Of a DNA stretch of 64,000 bases, positions 36,129-48,720 are shown one piece after another. The notes below the pieces were generated by a model. It was not told where the DNA came from and searched no databases. It saw nothing but the letters and a program-made list of their open reading frames with translations. Position 1 is the first letter of the stretch, and the number at the start of each line of letters is the position of its first letter. The translations under genes were made by a program, and so were the position numbers. The stretch is from Epiperipatus broadwayi (Eukaryota; Onychophora; Udeonychophora; Euonychophora; Peripatidae): positions 372,001-436,000 of the forward strand of contig JAQFVV010000157.1 of assembly GCA_028023455.1 (NCBI GenBank), given 5' to 3'.

Positions 36129-37640
36129 AAGTTTAATTTAGATATTTAAAATTACGAATTTGGAAAAACGTTCATAATCATATGATAAAGTTTAATAGCA
36201 AATTGAATTTGAACTTGCTAAATTAAAGTTGGTGATGAAACATTTGTAGGACATTATTTCCATAAATGATGATTTTGAGAAAAATGAAAAAGTTATTAGT
36301 TTTCAACAAATAAAAAATGAATTTTATTTTTAAATAACATTTTAAGTGAACAATCAATACTTTGCTACAAAATAATTCAAGATTGCCAATAAAAACATGA
36401 ATGCCTGATTGATCTAAAGTTTTAAACCCCATCTTTCATACAGAAAATGTAAAAACAGCAAGCTTAAATATGTAATCTAAAAATATATGATCCATTGAGT
36501 GTGAAATATATGAAATTATATATATTTTATTTATTTTTCAAATATATGTATTGATAATACATTAAGTAAGGTGGACACAATTATAAATTTTATTTAATAT
36601 TTTAAATTAGCATATTTATTATAAATTAAAAAGTAATTTTTTAAAAATCACTTATTTTTAATCTATCATTACTATCTCATTCTCTCTTTATATATATTTT
36701 TAAATAAAATATATGGAGATTGGATAAAATAATAGTAACGCAAATGAATGCTGTGCAAATTATATTTTGGCAATCTTGTAGTAATTTTCTGGGTGGTCAA
36801 AAAAACAACAACAACAAACAACTGACACTGTATAATAAAATAAATAATTGAATGATTTATTGCTCAGGAGTTGCAAAAAAAATAATCATCAAAAATTTAG
36901 TTCTTTAAGTTCTAGTCTGTCAGTCTATTATTGTATCAAATCTTATAGATTACATGGTGTAATCATCTAAGCAGCAACCAGTACTTTTAAAAATGTGAAA
37001 AGTAATATGAGCAATTAATTCAACCTGGAGGAAAATATAAAATTGGCTACAGCTAATATAATGAATAATATATTTGAAATCATTTGGTGCTATTATATAT
37101 TTATATTAGATATGAACAATAAAACAACTGCTTGCCATTACTAATTATATTTAAGAAAGACAAAGCTTTCAATACACCCAGAAACCATGTACAGATCAAT
37201 TTGGACCTTGCTGTTAATTGATTGGCATATATCATCCTACCATAATACCATTATCATTTTCAGAAAAAATGAATCTATCCTTTGGTTTAATGTTGCACTT
37301 AGTTTTAAAATAATTCTATTCATAAAAACAAAAACATTTTGTAACTGTAAGTGTGGTCCAGTATCTTTTTTAATTTATGCTGTTTTCTAATGGATTCTAA
37401 ACTTTGAAAAAAATATAGTATGCTTGTAATCTGAACTTGTACATAATTCTCTACCTTTTTTTTAATTATATATATATAAATTGTTTCCTTTTTGATAATC
37501 ATTTTTCTTATCGCTGTTTGAATATTCATTGTAACTAACTACTACTTAGTTTTGAAGAAAAGCAAATGATGAAAAAAAAAAGTTTTGTATACAAATAATA
37601 TTTTTAAAACAAAAGAATAAAATTCCAAAACAATCCAGAC
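36129..37640. other. AT-rich intergenic DNA, no gene seen
   Basis: Several chance ORFs of 60-70 codons, none protein-like. Lies downstream of the minus-strand host exon. Confidence 0.5.
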
Positions 37641-37652
37641 ATTTACATAATT

Positions 37653-37658
37653 TTTATT
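37653..37658 (-). promoter_or_regulatory. Candidate polyadenylation signal of the host gene
   Basis: AATAAA on the minus strand, 48 bp after the stop codon of the terminal exon. A short 3' UTR ending near 37630 would follow. In DNA this AT-rich the hexamer is common, so support comes only from position. Confidence 0.45.
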
Positions 37659-37705
37659 TAATTTACTTCTTCAGTGAAATAAAACTAAATAATTGAATAT
37701 CCATT

Positions 37706-38357
37706 TTAATTTGAATTATCTGGAGATTTTATGTCATTCACTGGATATTCCTCAAAATTTTCATTATCATCAAACTCACTTTCATAACCATCACATTCAC
37801 CATCAGTAACTGGATCATCTTGATATGCATTTTCAGCAGATTGACTTTCTAATTGTTTTTGCTTTTTAGCTTTAAGAAGAGCTATTTTTCGAGATTTTAA
37901 GAATTGTGAAAGTTCTTTTTGTCTCTGTTCAATGAATAGTCTGTCTTCTTCTGAAACAGTTTCATCTACAGACATTGTTTTATCTTTTAACTGAGAAGTT
38001 CTGGATCTATATGAGAGGACTCTTTTCATTAATTTGTCATGATCTAGACCATAAATATCAGATCTCAAAATAAGTTGTGGTTCAGTAGGATACATATCAT
38101 CACTGAGATGCCATTCTTCAGAGCCTGACCCAAGTTCATCATCAGATAGTTTTTTTAATTTTGTTGGCTTAACTAAAGTTGAAATTGGTAAAGTAATATT
38201 TTCCAAATCCATTTTGGTAGTACTATGCTGAAAGTCCTCTCCAAAATCAGCAACAGTTAATCGTTTAAAAACTTCATGAATTTTAAACTGACTCTTTTCT
38301 TTAATGAACTCAATAATAGGAACATTCCCCATAACTTGAAGAGAAATTAATTTGTGC
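37706..38357 (-). CDS. Terminal coding exon of an unrecognised host gene (partial)
   Basis: This is the only convincing host coding sequence. The exon begins after a textbook acceptor (a 13-base pyrimidine run then CAG, complement of 38358-38373), contributes one base to a split codon, and codes 216 residues to a stop at 37706. The 8 codons before it, back to an ATG at 38380, read through the pyrimidine tract (MYLFFFF) and belong to the intron. The protein starts HKLISLQVMGNVPIIEFIKE. It has an acidic-serine segment (LSDDELGSGSEEWHLSDD), a basic/helical stretch (KELSQFLKSRKIALLKAKKQ, probably coiled coil), and a strongly acidic tail (GYESEFDDNENFEEY). No domain or family was recognised. Upstream exons must lie at higher coordinates or beyond the window; none was found. 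It is openly coding, with no stop in about 650 bp of AT-rich DNA, so likely functional. Confidence 0.75.
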
Positions 38358-38373
38358 CTGAAAAAAAAAAAAA
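38358..38373 (-). other. Splice acceptor (polypyrimidine tract and CAG)
   Basis: On the minus strand a run of 13 T bases is followed directly by CAG and then the exon (GCACAAATTAATTTC). It sets the exon start at 38357. Confidence 0.75.
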
Positions 38374-41330
38374 GATACAATTTTATAATGATGAAGAAAA
38401 AACAAAGAATATTTTTGAAAGAGAAAGTTCATAAATTTTATAACATCTAAAGTGAAAGAATGTCACATTTATTTAAAGTGAAATGTATTATGTAAATATA
38501 TTTTAAAAATTAGGAATTTAAGTAAACCAAATATGAAAACAATATAGGAATTAATAAACATAACAAGATGGAACAATTTTTAAAAATTATTTTTATTCTT
38601 TATTATGGTTATCATATAAGAAAGTAATGTTGTCATAATTTTATGGAAAAATGTCTTTTTGTTTATAATTATTTCTAAAATTCCATTTCCTAAATTTTAT
38701 ACATTCTTATAGTGGACACATATAACTTGTGTGTGTATATAAACTTTTCTTGGTAAAGTTAAATAATCTCTTTGTTAAAATAAAAAGATTGCTAGCCCTG
38801 ATGATGTTTTAAAACAGGGAAATTAAAAACTATACTGAAATATGCTAAAAATATGTGAGTCCATAAAGGTGTTCAACTTCAATATAAAGCTGCTAAAAAT
38901 TGCTCCATTTTACAAAATCAAAAGAGGTAAAAATAACAGCATTATCTATTATGGAATAAAAGAATTGCAAAAATTCTATAAGATTTTAAATAAATCTGAT
39001 AATATTGATTTATGCATATATCTTCATTAGTTGTAAATTAAATAATTAAAAACAGACTTTCTAAGAGTTATTTTACAGTTAATTTGAGTATAGTCATGAG
39101 AAATGCAGATTCCATTTTCATTATGAATATTACATTAAAAAGCATCTTATAAAAATACAGCATTGATAGCTTCCAATGAGAGAATATGGCTAAGGAATAA
39201 TACAATGAAGAGAGAACTAGAGATCTCTCAGGAAAAAATTGCGGGAGAAGTTAAACATTATATGACTGGATGCTAGGCACATGGACTAAAGGGATAACAT
39301 ATGATATACATAACAATCATATTGGTTTATGGATTATTTAATATAATAATCTCACAACTTTCTTTAACTTTTTTTTTCTCTGAAAATAGCTTATTCATTT
39401 ATTAGTGGCTGCTAGTGACAATAAATTGTAAATATTTGTATTAAAAAAGTTTTTTTTATGGATATAAAAAAGTCAGATAATATTTACATATCTTGCAAGA
39501 GAAATAATTTTTTAAAAAAAATCAGATTACAGCGAAATTTAATATAATTTTTTTTAAATTTAAACAATTTAATCATTTCATTTTTTTGTTAAAAATGAAT
39601 CCTTATTTATATATATAAAAAAATCGTGAGCTTCAGAACAGAATATTTAAATATTGCTTATTTTTAAATAATATTTATTCAATATTTCAGAGCACTAACT
39701 TTGATAGATTTTATTAGAAAAGCGATAATAAAATAATGAAAGAATGGGATATATAAATTCATATTAAAACTACAAGGAAAATAAAAATTCGATTTATATT
39801 TTATTATTAATTTCATTTAATATAGTTACTGAAAAAAAAAAAATCAATGATAAAACAAATCTGTAAGCATTTATCATTTTTTCTAACTTTATTAGTAGTA
39901 ATAGCAACAGGAAGAGTAATTGTAACAATCAAAATATTATTTCTTAATCCTATTTTGGATTTAATCTTATTCATCTAGGCAATATGAAATTATGGTATCA
40001 AAATCAATTTTGATTATTATCATTATATACACATTTAAATATGGTATAATTTTCAAATAAATTTTTTAAAAACTTTCCATTTTCCTGATTTTACAGCATA
40101 TATATATATATATATTAAAAAACAAATTAATTGTTTAGAATATATATTTCTTTTCTCCAACTTAATTTGTCCTGCAAAGTTGTAAAGTTAATTATAGATT
40201 ATCATAAAAAATAGGAACATAAAACTGAGAATATTCAATTTCAAATAACTAAAATATTTAGGTGTTTGAATCAATTTCTCTTATGAGTTATGCCATTTGG
40301 AGAAAATAAATAGCTTATGAAAAAATATACATGAGAATTACATAAACATGTAAGTAGACTCTGGGTTAGATGATCTAAAGCTAACCATCGCTGTATTGAA
40401 AAGTTTTCCACTCACATAAATTTAGAATCTTTTGCCACAAAATGCAAAGAAACATATATGCCTCTTTATGATATTCCTTATACTGATAATAACAGTCAAA
40501 ATTATTCAAACTTTACATAGAGAAGGGATACATTTAATGATATTAGGATTCTTTATTATAGTAGAATCAAAGATATAACAACTAAAACCAGCTAATAAAA
40601 TATGTAAAAATAAAATTACTTACAAAAAACCAATTCAGCTATAATCAAATTATAGAGGATTACATTTTAACAGATCTTCTAGATAATTGATCAAATACGT
40701 CAGAAAAACTTTCTGTGGAAAATGAAAAAGTTGTTCAATATAAAAATAAATGGCTAAAAATCATAATCTTAAACTTGACTTTAGATTTTAAAAAATATAT
40801 GATTTATAAACAGCTACCAATCATTTAAATAACTCACTGGTCTATTATATCTTGCATGTGAGAGGGAGCAAAAAATATTAGAAAAATACAATTCTACAAA
40901 AATGGCAAAGTATCATTGAAGTTGTGTTATTCAAGATAATTTTTAAATACTAAAGTTATAGAATTATTCTGATTCCAAATTCCTTATATTCAAAATAATT
41001 TTTACATATTAAAATTGAACAATTATTTTTATTCTAAATTTCTTATAATTTTTTTTTTTTTGATAATTTCAAATGCATCAATTTAAAAAGTTTTGTTAAA
41101 ATATCTGAATTAATAGTTTATGAAAATTTTAATATATAAACATTTCATTTTAAAGTTAATTTGAAATATTTGTTAAAAAATGAAAGTATTTTTAGAAAAA
41201 GAATCTGTATTGTTTTACAACCACCAATCTAGTTGAATGATTAAATGTTTTCAGAAAAATTATATATATATTTTCTAAATAATAAGTGTAATAATGTTCA
41301 AGGATAAATGGGTTTGTAAGTAATCATTAA
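38374..41330. other. Probable intron and intergenic DNA, no exon recognised
   Basis: AT-rich throughout. If the gene continues upstream, at least part of this is its last intron. No other exon could be recognised by eye. A possible old coding trace near 40435-40515 (FATKCKETYMPLYDIPYTDN in one plus frame) is unassigned. Confidence 0.4.
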
Positions 41331-41337
41331 AATCTGT

Positions 41338-41625
41338 CAAACTTAGAAAATCCAATATAAATAATAATCAACAATCCCAACTTCAATCTGTTGTCAAGCC
41401 AACCTCCTCTTAACAATAAAGGTGAAATCCCACCGTTATTTATTTCTTTGTATCAAAAAAGTCAGTCTCTGTAATTGCAATCTTTAGTGTTTATATAAAC
41501 ATATTGTATCATAAATAAAGGTGAGATCCCACCTTTATTGTTAAAAAAAGGTTGCCTTGGCAACAGATTGAGATTGTTGGTTGTTATTTATATTGGGATT
41601 ATCTAAGTGTTAACTGATTTTAATG
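41338..41625. repeat. MITE-like hairpin, family M1
   Basis: The arms at about 41338-41440 and 41517-41625 pair: CAACAATCCCAACTTCAATC faces GATTGAGATTGTTGGTTG, and AACAATAAAGGTGAAATCCC faces its complement. The loop is about 76 bp. A second, shorter copy is at 61830-61973, and the flanks (GTAAGTAATCATTAAAA) are also shared, so the full element is somewhat larger. Confidence 0.8.
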
Positions 41626-41725
41626 AATACTTTTCTAAATACATTCAACATTTCAAACATTATTCTCCTTTTTTCCTTAGGTATTGCTGTTCTGAACAGT
41701 GACAGTGAGTATAGAAATTGAAATG
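41626..41725 (-). mobile_element. SINE fragment, same family as 43010-43230
   Basis: On the minus strand: AATTTCTATACTCACTGTCA, then GGAGAATAATGTTTGAAATG, then ATGTATTTAGAAAAG. This is the order seen in the body of the copy at 43010-43230. Confidence 0.5.
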
Positions 41726-41989
41726 ATACCTTTAGATTGATGAATACTGAATTTAATATGACATTTTAACAACTAGGATATTCTGTCAAAAGCAACAATT
41801 AGTGAAAATTTTTACAATTATGAGGATTGTTCTGATTTCACCATTTTAAAGGAAGTGTTGATGTGGAAAGTTTATTTATTAAAGATTCTCACTAATGAAA
41901 ATAATGTCCACTGAAGGAAAAAGATGAAATGAAGATGACAGCCTTCAAACTAGAACAACTCTTCCTATGATCATAATGAAATCATTAAC

Positions 41990-42680
41990 ATTCCGCACAT
42001 CAATATATTTTCAATGCAACATGTAATTCTTCTAACAAAATTAAAATATAATTATGGGTTCATCACTGTTACCTCTAATTAGCAATATTTATATGAAAGA
42101 TCTTAAAACCACAGTTATCACTAATGTTCCATTTTCACATGCTTTGACAACATATGTACTTTAACTAAATTCAAAACAGAATTATAACAAAAACAAAAAA
42201 TGACATTTTTAGATGTTCTTGTGACAAAATTACTTCATATCAAAATCAAAACTATTACTTATAGAAAAACTACACAAATAAAAAAATGCTTAACATATAC
42301 AAAATATGCAAATTATATTATCATTATGGAATGAAACAAAAAAAAAAGTTAATTCAAAAACCAAGGACTTGAAGCAAAAAGAAAAGTTCAATATAAAATA
42401 AACTTCATGAAAAATGAATGTCCATCAGCTATCTTTAAGTAATCTTCAATAGACAACAACAATTATGAAAAAAAAAATCACAAGAAAAAAAGATGGGAAA
42501 TATAACACATATCCACAGAATCCAGAGATTGTAGAAAATTAAAGACAATCTGCAAACAATATAACATTAGTACAGCTTTCAAAAGTCAAAGCACAATGTG
42601 AAAAATTCTAACATTAACAATGCCTAAACTTAAAAGGTGAAAAAAATATGCATCTATAAAATACTAGGAGAATGCAGAAA
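41990..42680 (+). pseudogene. Third Penelope-like RT relic
   Basis: Shifting plus frames give PLE motifs in the right order: MGSSLLPLISNIYMKDLK from about 42054 (PLE MGSSLSP..SNI.M), MTFLDVLVTKLLHIKIK with ITYRKTTQIKK from about 42201 (PLE .PFLDVL...., VYRKPT.T), then LKTICKQYNISTAFKSQST near 42540-42596 (the PLE linker before the endonuclease). The YADD-type catalytic motif, expected between the first two blocks, is not visible, so the copy is dead. It begins about 270 bp after a SINE fragment. Confidence 0.65.
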
Positions 42681-42746
42681 AGAGAGATTACTATAACCAA
42701 CTATTCCATTAAAAAATAATTAAAAGAGCATAAAATAGTGATCAAA

Positions 42747-42774
42747 AACAACAACAACAACAACAACAACAACA
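42747..42774. repeat. (CAA)n microsatellite
   Basis: About nine consecutive CAA/ACA triplets, followed by an A-run. Confidence 0.9.
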
Positions 42775-43009
42775 AAAAAAAAACAATTCTAAAATATGAT
42801 TGGTGGAGAAAATGCAAAAATATTAAATAGATGCAAAAGTAAAAAAAATATTTTTTAAAAAGCTGTTTATATTACAATAGAAATAATTCTATGTCAATTT
42901 AGTATAATCTATATTTGGAAACCATTTATTGACTGTGCCCTAATCAGGAAGTCTCTTATAGGTATACAGGCAAAATTTCTATTCAACTACTGCTTTTGAG
43001 AGATTAGTC

Positions 43010-43230
43010 TAGCTGATTACAGTGTCAGTATTTAAATTTAGTGTTCAAATCTAAAGATCACTAGTTTAATTTCTATGTCGGCAGTCATTAGAGAGACAAT
43101 AGACAGCTGAAGGAGAATAATATCACTCAAAATGTTTCAATACTTGAAATTACATTTAGAAAAGTACAAACAAAAATCTGAATTTTTCTAAAGCTAGATG
43201 ATGGAAGTAGTCCAATATATAATTACAAGT
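43010..43230 (+). mobile_element. tRNA-derived SINE, second family
   Basis: Degenerate tRNA-like head (GATTAGTCTAGCTGATTACA; B-box-like CACTAGTTTAATTTC), a body with GACAATAGACAGCTGAAGGA and GAATAATATCACTCAAAATG, and a tail ending TAGATGATGGAAGTAGTCCA. Body and tail match the arms of the palindromic element at 2027-2589. Confidence 0.6.
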
Positions 43231-45480
43231 AAAATCCCATTATCACAAAATTTCAGACCATCATTTACATTTAAATTTCAAATTTAATTTCATATGCTAG
43301 TAGAAATTATTTATATATATAAAAACTTGCAACAATCAAATTTTATTACACTTGAATTTCAAGTATATTACTATTAAAAAATAATGATTTATTCTATAAT
43401 GTACTGGTCAACCACCCAACAAGCAATCTAAACTCAAAGTCGGATTCAAACCAGTCTAACCAAAGATTTTACTCCAGACCAAACTGATTTCAAATCCAAC
43501 TCACGAGCTCAGATCAAATCAATGGATGACATATGTCGACGGTACATGACTATACGCCAAGAAACTAGCTCAATGGATGATGATGGTGTGAGACCCCTGA
43601 TCTGACTCTATGAACATAAAATAAAATAACTAAGGATATTTATAAAACTCATATATGTATGTTCGGGTTGCCAATACAGACAGCGAGCATTAATATTAAA
43701 ATAATTATTGAATAATAAAGACAGTTAAAAACCAAATGTGTTAATAAAATGTTTAATAATAATAAATATTTTGTTCAACTTTTATGATTAAGATTATATA
43801 TATATATATTACCTCTAGTCTTTAAAACGGGATTTATAATTTACAATAAGAATGGCAGTCATTATTATATGCTAATAACTATTACGCAATATTATAGGAG
43901 GATTATACGTGCCTATGTGCCGACAAGTAAATAAAGCTAGACAAAGGTATTTGGCTCTGACTGAAATTATTATTCTAATTTTTAAAAGAAAAAATGCGAT
44001 ATTCATTTTCCCATTCGTAAATCAATTCACAAAGATACGTATTTAAGGCATAACTCTAATATTTAATAGAAAACTTATTTAATTATAAATGAATATGAAT
44101 TTGTTCGACTTCAATAAAATCAATTCATCATGATATAAGAGCATGAAAGCAGGATTTACAGGAACTGAGAAGGAAACAGTATTGATGTCATAGGTTATAA
44201 AAATGAATATGAAAGATAATGGCTTGTCGGTGATTTAAGTAGGAGAGTGGCTTGTATTTTACAAGTCTTTTATGCTCATGAAGGATAGGATCGGTGGAAC
44301 ACAGGGAAAGCCAGGCCGGGTCATAGCCATGAACCTTTGGTGTTCCAGTATAAACGAGCAAGTGAGGAAGTACTTTCTTCCTATGGAATTAAAGTAATAA
44401 TAATAATATCACTGAGGACAAGCCTACGAGGCAGGAGATGGCTCATGTCAGCAACATTCGAAAATGATGACTTGATAGTCATTGTGTTGAAGTAATAAAC
44501 CCATTTTATATAAAGAATGCTCTACGTGATGACCTGATCATGTTGAATTAAAGTCAAACGAGCTTTAACTAGAAAGTACTTAACGCGATTATTAAATTAT
44601 ATAAATTATACGCCAAATATCATGCCCTCCCTGAACACTAATATAAAGTATACAATTTAACTTAGAATATATTCACATTAAATTCCTTTATTGACCTTTT
44701 TGCAAAACATTTTAACATTATTAATATGACTGAATAAATACTGGTAAAACTCAAAAAAGTAGCAGGGGGCATAGGTTAGAAATGGCTAATAGTCAATATC
44801 AGCCATCAGTAAAATAGCAACATTTAATAAATCCTTCAACTCGATATTTAACAGAACTGTATTAAATTAGTTCTAGTGGGCAAAAATTACTATAATTCAA
44901 TATTATATTATTTTCAGGAGGAAATTTTAACAAGAGATTATTATCGAGTTGAAGTTTTATTGGCATATAATAAAAATAAATAACATTAATAATTATTCAA
45001 TAAATATATATAATACAGTTAATGAAACAAACCGCCATCGTAAGAAAGGAAAGTTAACAGATATTAAATTTAAAGACTAGAGATAGAAAAACGAGAATTA
45101 TTTATAAAGATTAATACATTAAGAAAGGAGAAGAGCTTTTAACAGTACTTAATTTAAAGGTAGTGTAAATTAAAGTTCGGAAACTGGCCAGAAAGTTACG
45201 GTTCATTAAAGAAATAGGTTACCATTCCTTACGTGGTTGGTTCCTTAGTTTACATGGCAGAGTCTGAGTTGGTTGAAATGTAGGCGCGCATTTTCACTTA
45301 TTTGAATAGCATTTTGATTGACTCTTTTGGCAGCACGATTAGTGTGGAAAAGGTTTAGTTTAGCAGCTACATTAAGATCTTTTGGGGACTTTGGGCCCAG
45401 TGGTCAGATTACCGAAGTTAGCCCCTCGCCATGATGGAGACACTATATAAATTCATATTTTACGACACACATAGATTTTA
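43231..45480. other. GC-richer unassigned region
   Basis: Notably less AT-rich than its surroundings (for example 44281-44470 with CCAGGCCGGGTCATAGCCAT, and 45181-45430 with GGGGACTTTGGGCCCAGTGG). It has no long ORF. It could be an old LTR-type element or untranslated host sequence. The end of the window (about 62740-64000) has a similar feel, but I could not align the two. Confidence 0.35.
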
Positions 45481-48476
45481 ATAGCACTTCTTTCAAAACA
45501 AATGTGGCCTTTTTACTCCAAACTTTTCCAGGCTATTTATACTGTCCTCTGGTTTCCCTGCCTATTCTGAATCTAGATGCCTTCAGGCTAAAGCTTCTTA
45601 CCTTATCAAAGTTACAAATTTTGCTAATTCCTTTGATAAGGCTTTCAAACTCATTAACTTTGAATTCATTTTCTAATCAGAAAATGAATTTGTAAATCAG
45701 AAAAACGATTTTAATTAGGAACCGTTCTTACATTTCAAATTATTATCTTTTTTGCTAATTAATAAACTTTCCCCATTGTCTTTGGAAAAGGACGATCTGA
45801 AAGCTTATCGAAAGAATGTAGCTTTTAATCACTAAAATTTGAACAAACTGTTTATTAAAAGTAAAATAAAACATTCTGACGCAATGAAACTTTATAACGA
45901 AAATATATATTTAAATATTTATAAATATATATGCACAATCCATGCAGTTATAATATATATAAATTCATGAATAATTTTATCATGAATTTATTAATGGCAT
46001 TGATTAGTTTAAATATTAAACTAGTTAGATTTAACACATGTTTATATAATACTGTTTTTTTAAGGAAACTAGCGTGTATTGAACATATAAAGCCCCACTG
46101 CATTCGGAAATTCACAGTTAGTACTAGGGTTTGAAGTGGCCTACATGTGAGATATCATGAAGCTAGGATCGAACCTAGATCCGACTGCTTCAATAATGAG
46201 GTGATTATTTATTATATAAATAATACATAATTTTTGAATTTTAATTTGGATAATTCCTGGTAGTTATTAGTTGTTTTTTTTTACTATATATAGGAAATAT
46301 AGAAATTATTATTATTATTTAAAAAGTATTGTTTAAAAGTTAATTGATAGATGTGTGCATATAAATAACGCTCAAAATAAATCTCTTGATGTGACTATTA
46401 CTACAAATAAATGATCTATTTTCTAGCTACAGCATTCGATAAAGCATGCAATAAGAGAACAATCACTACTTATTATCTCCTATGATAGAATATGAACAAT
46501 TATCACAAACAATTTCAGTTAGGGAGTATTAATCAATCAATTTACTTACAGCAAATTATTATTGTCATTTTTAATAAACAAAACAGAGCTACTTCTTTTA
46601 TTTTCAAAACATTACATATAAAAATTCACATGATTACTATGTAAAAAAAATTAATGGAATGTTGCATACATGTTAACATCTTGAGATTAATATTTTGAAA
46701 CAACTGCTGATCAATGATCTGTTGTTTGTCCACAGAATTTAACAATTTGTGCAACAAGAACATGACATATTTTATTGATATTGAGCACTGATGATTCATA
46801 GCGCATGTAGTTTCTTCCATCTAAATTGCATATACATCTAAGTTATTTAATATTTACAACTATTTAAACTAATCTGGTTTGCTAATGCATGTCATAAGAT
46901 CCCTTCTCTGCCATGGGATTTATAATTCTAACTTTACAAGTAATAAACTGATTTAAAAATCTGGCTATTAAATAAAGTCATAATCCATTCGCATCACTGT
47001 CAATGCATGTTAGTTTATTTAAGAGTAGGCTCTAAGTATGGTAAGCAACCTGTATTTTTAAAACATTTATTGATGTGGAATGCTGATTATTCATAGCACA
47101 TGTGTGAAAGGTAGTTTTCTTCCAACTAATTTATAGTGCAATTGATTGATAAAGAATTTAAATACATTAATGATTAGAAGTAGTAATATTTTGAATTTAT
47201 ACAATAAAATTTTTATTTTTAATTCTTCAAGCTTTCTTATAATTTTTTTTTGTAATTAATTGTGAAAATGACCAATGACCTTTGGCCGAAATATTAAATG
47301 TTTGGAGAATAAAATTTACTATAAAAAATACATTGTTTATTTTTATGTTTATAGTTATGATTATTTGTAAATGGAAAAATTATAATAGTTTTTTATTTGA
47401 CACTTGAAGATGATTTTACAGTTCATATATATGTATGAGATTATGAGAGTTTGTGTGACATTTTTTAAGCCTATAATTTCTGATTCAAGAACAAATAGAA
47501 ATTAACAAATAAATAAATAAAAACTTAAAATAAATCAGATATTCAAATAATAATAAGGTTAACTGATATACCATTAAAAAAAAGTTCAACGGAAATGAAG
47601 TTCGTAAATTTAATTCACCTTCAGTGTTTCTACTTGAAAAAAAAAAAAAAAATCATTATTGTATTTTTTAAGGTTATTGAAGAAATAAAACAAACAAACG
47701 TATTATTATTTAGAAAAGGAAAAAAAAGGTTTACATATAAAGAATTATATTTTCAATTAATTTAAATGGTAAAACAATTTAAGGCAATATAATATGAAGC
47801 ACGCTTAATTTATTAGCGAAACAATCTTCTTCTTTTTTTTTTTTTTTTCCATATGAATGCAATTTTGATTAAGAATTTTTAAAACCATTCAATCATATTA
47901 CAATATAAGTATTTCAAAAGCATGGAAAAAAAAAAACTTCAACTGTACAACCAATGATAAAATAAACAATCCATTAAGAAGAGTAATCAAGTGAAAAAGT
48001 TGTTTCTAGAAAGTTTCTTGCATTTATATCAGATGCTTGTCAATAAAGTTGTAATTGAAATATTTTTGATAGCTAGTTTGAATATATATGTATATGCTTA
48101 TTATTTTCAATAAAACAATTTATTAACTATGGATTAACAGATTGTTTATCAATATTACTCAGTTTAAGTTTATTTATTCAAGTTGTACAAAAACGACCAA
48201 TTCATAATAAAATTGAAATTAATTACATCATATGACAAATATATTTACAAAATATACACAATTATAAGCGCATATGCATAACATGCATATAAATATAAAA
48301 GCAGTAAAATCTGTCATACATATTTTGCTTCACTGTCTATTAATATTAGTAACCTTAAACCAGAGGTTCAAATTCATCTGTGTATTCGTTCAATCATCAG
48401 GGAATGTAAGTATACATATACACGTGATTACCCTCCCCCCTTTTGTAAATTGTCAACAGTTATTTTAAATTGTGAC
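45481..48476. other. AT-rich intergenic DNA before the LINE
   Basis: Contains a tRNA-like SINE fragment near 46120-46200 (minus-strand GGATCTAGGTTCGATCCT, complement of 46163-46180). A diverged direct repeat of about 75-85 bp is seen at 46755-46830 and 47066-47150 (GATGATTCATAGCGCATGT / TGATTATTCATAGCACATGT). At 47270-47330 lies a retroelement-end-like phrase, CCTTTGGCCGAAATATTAAA. No gene. Confidence 0.5.
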
Positions 48477-48496
48477 ATAATATTTATTTAAGTTGT
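48477..48496. repeat. Target-site duplication of the LINE, 5' copy
   Basis: ATAATATTTATTTAAGTTGT, repeated perfectly at 54698-54717. The bases outside (C before, T after; G before, A after in the partner) differ, so the duplication is exactly 20 bp. Confidence 0.95.
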
Positions 48497-48720
48497 TCCG
48501 GTTTAATGGCGGCCTCTGAATGCAGACCTTCTGCATCATCTCTCATCTGATGTGAATATATTTGCACTAAAAAGGGAAAAATTCGAGAGAAAATTACAAA
48601 ACTATATCTGTGAGTACAATCTTTATTATTCTATGCAATTATTTAGCGCGATTTACTACTTTAAAGTAGTTTTGAAACATTAAATTAAATAACGTTTATT
48701 AATTACGGTTAACCGCTAAA
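48497..48720 (+). promoter_or_regulatory. LINE 5' UTR, presumed internal promoter
   Basis: 224 bp from the target duplication to the ORF1 start. It begins TCCGGTTTAATGGCGGCCTC, the most GC-rich part of the neighbourhood, as expected for a downstream promoter that travels with the element. No motif proves activity. Confidence 0.6.
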
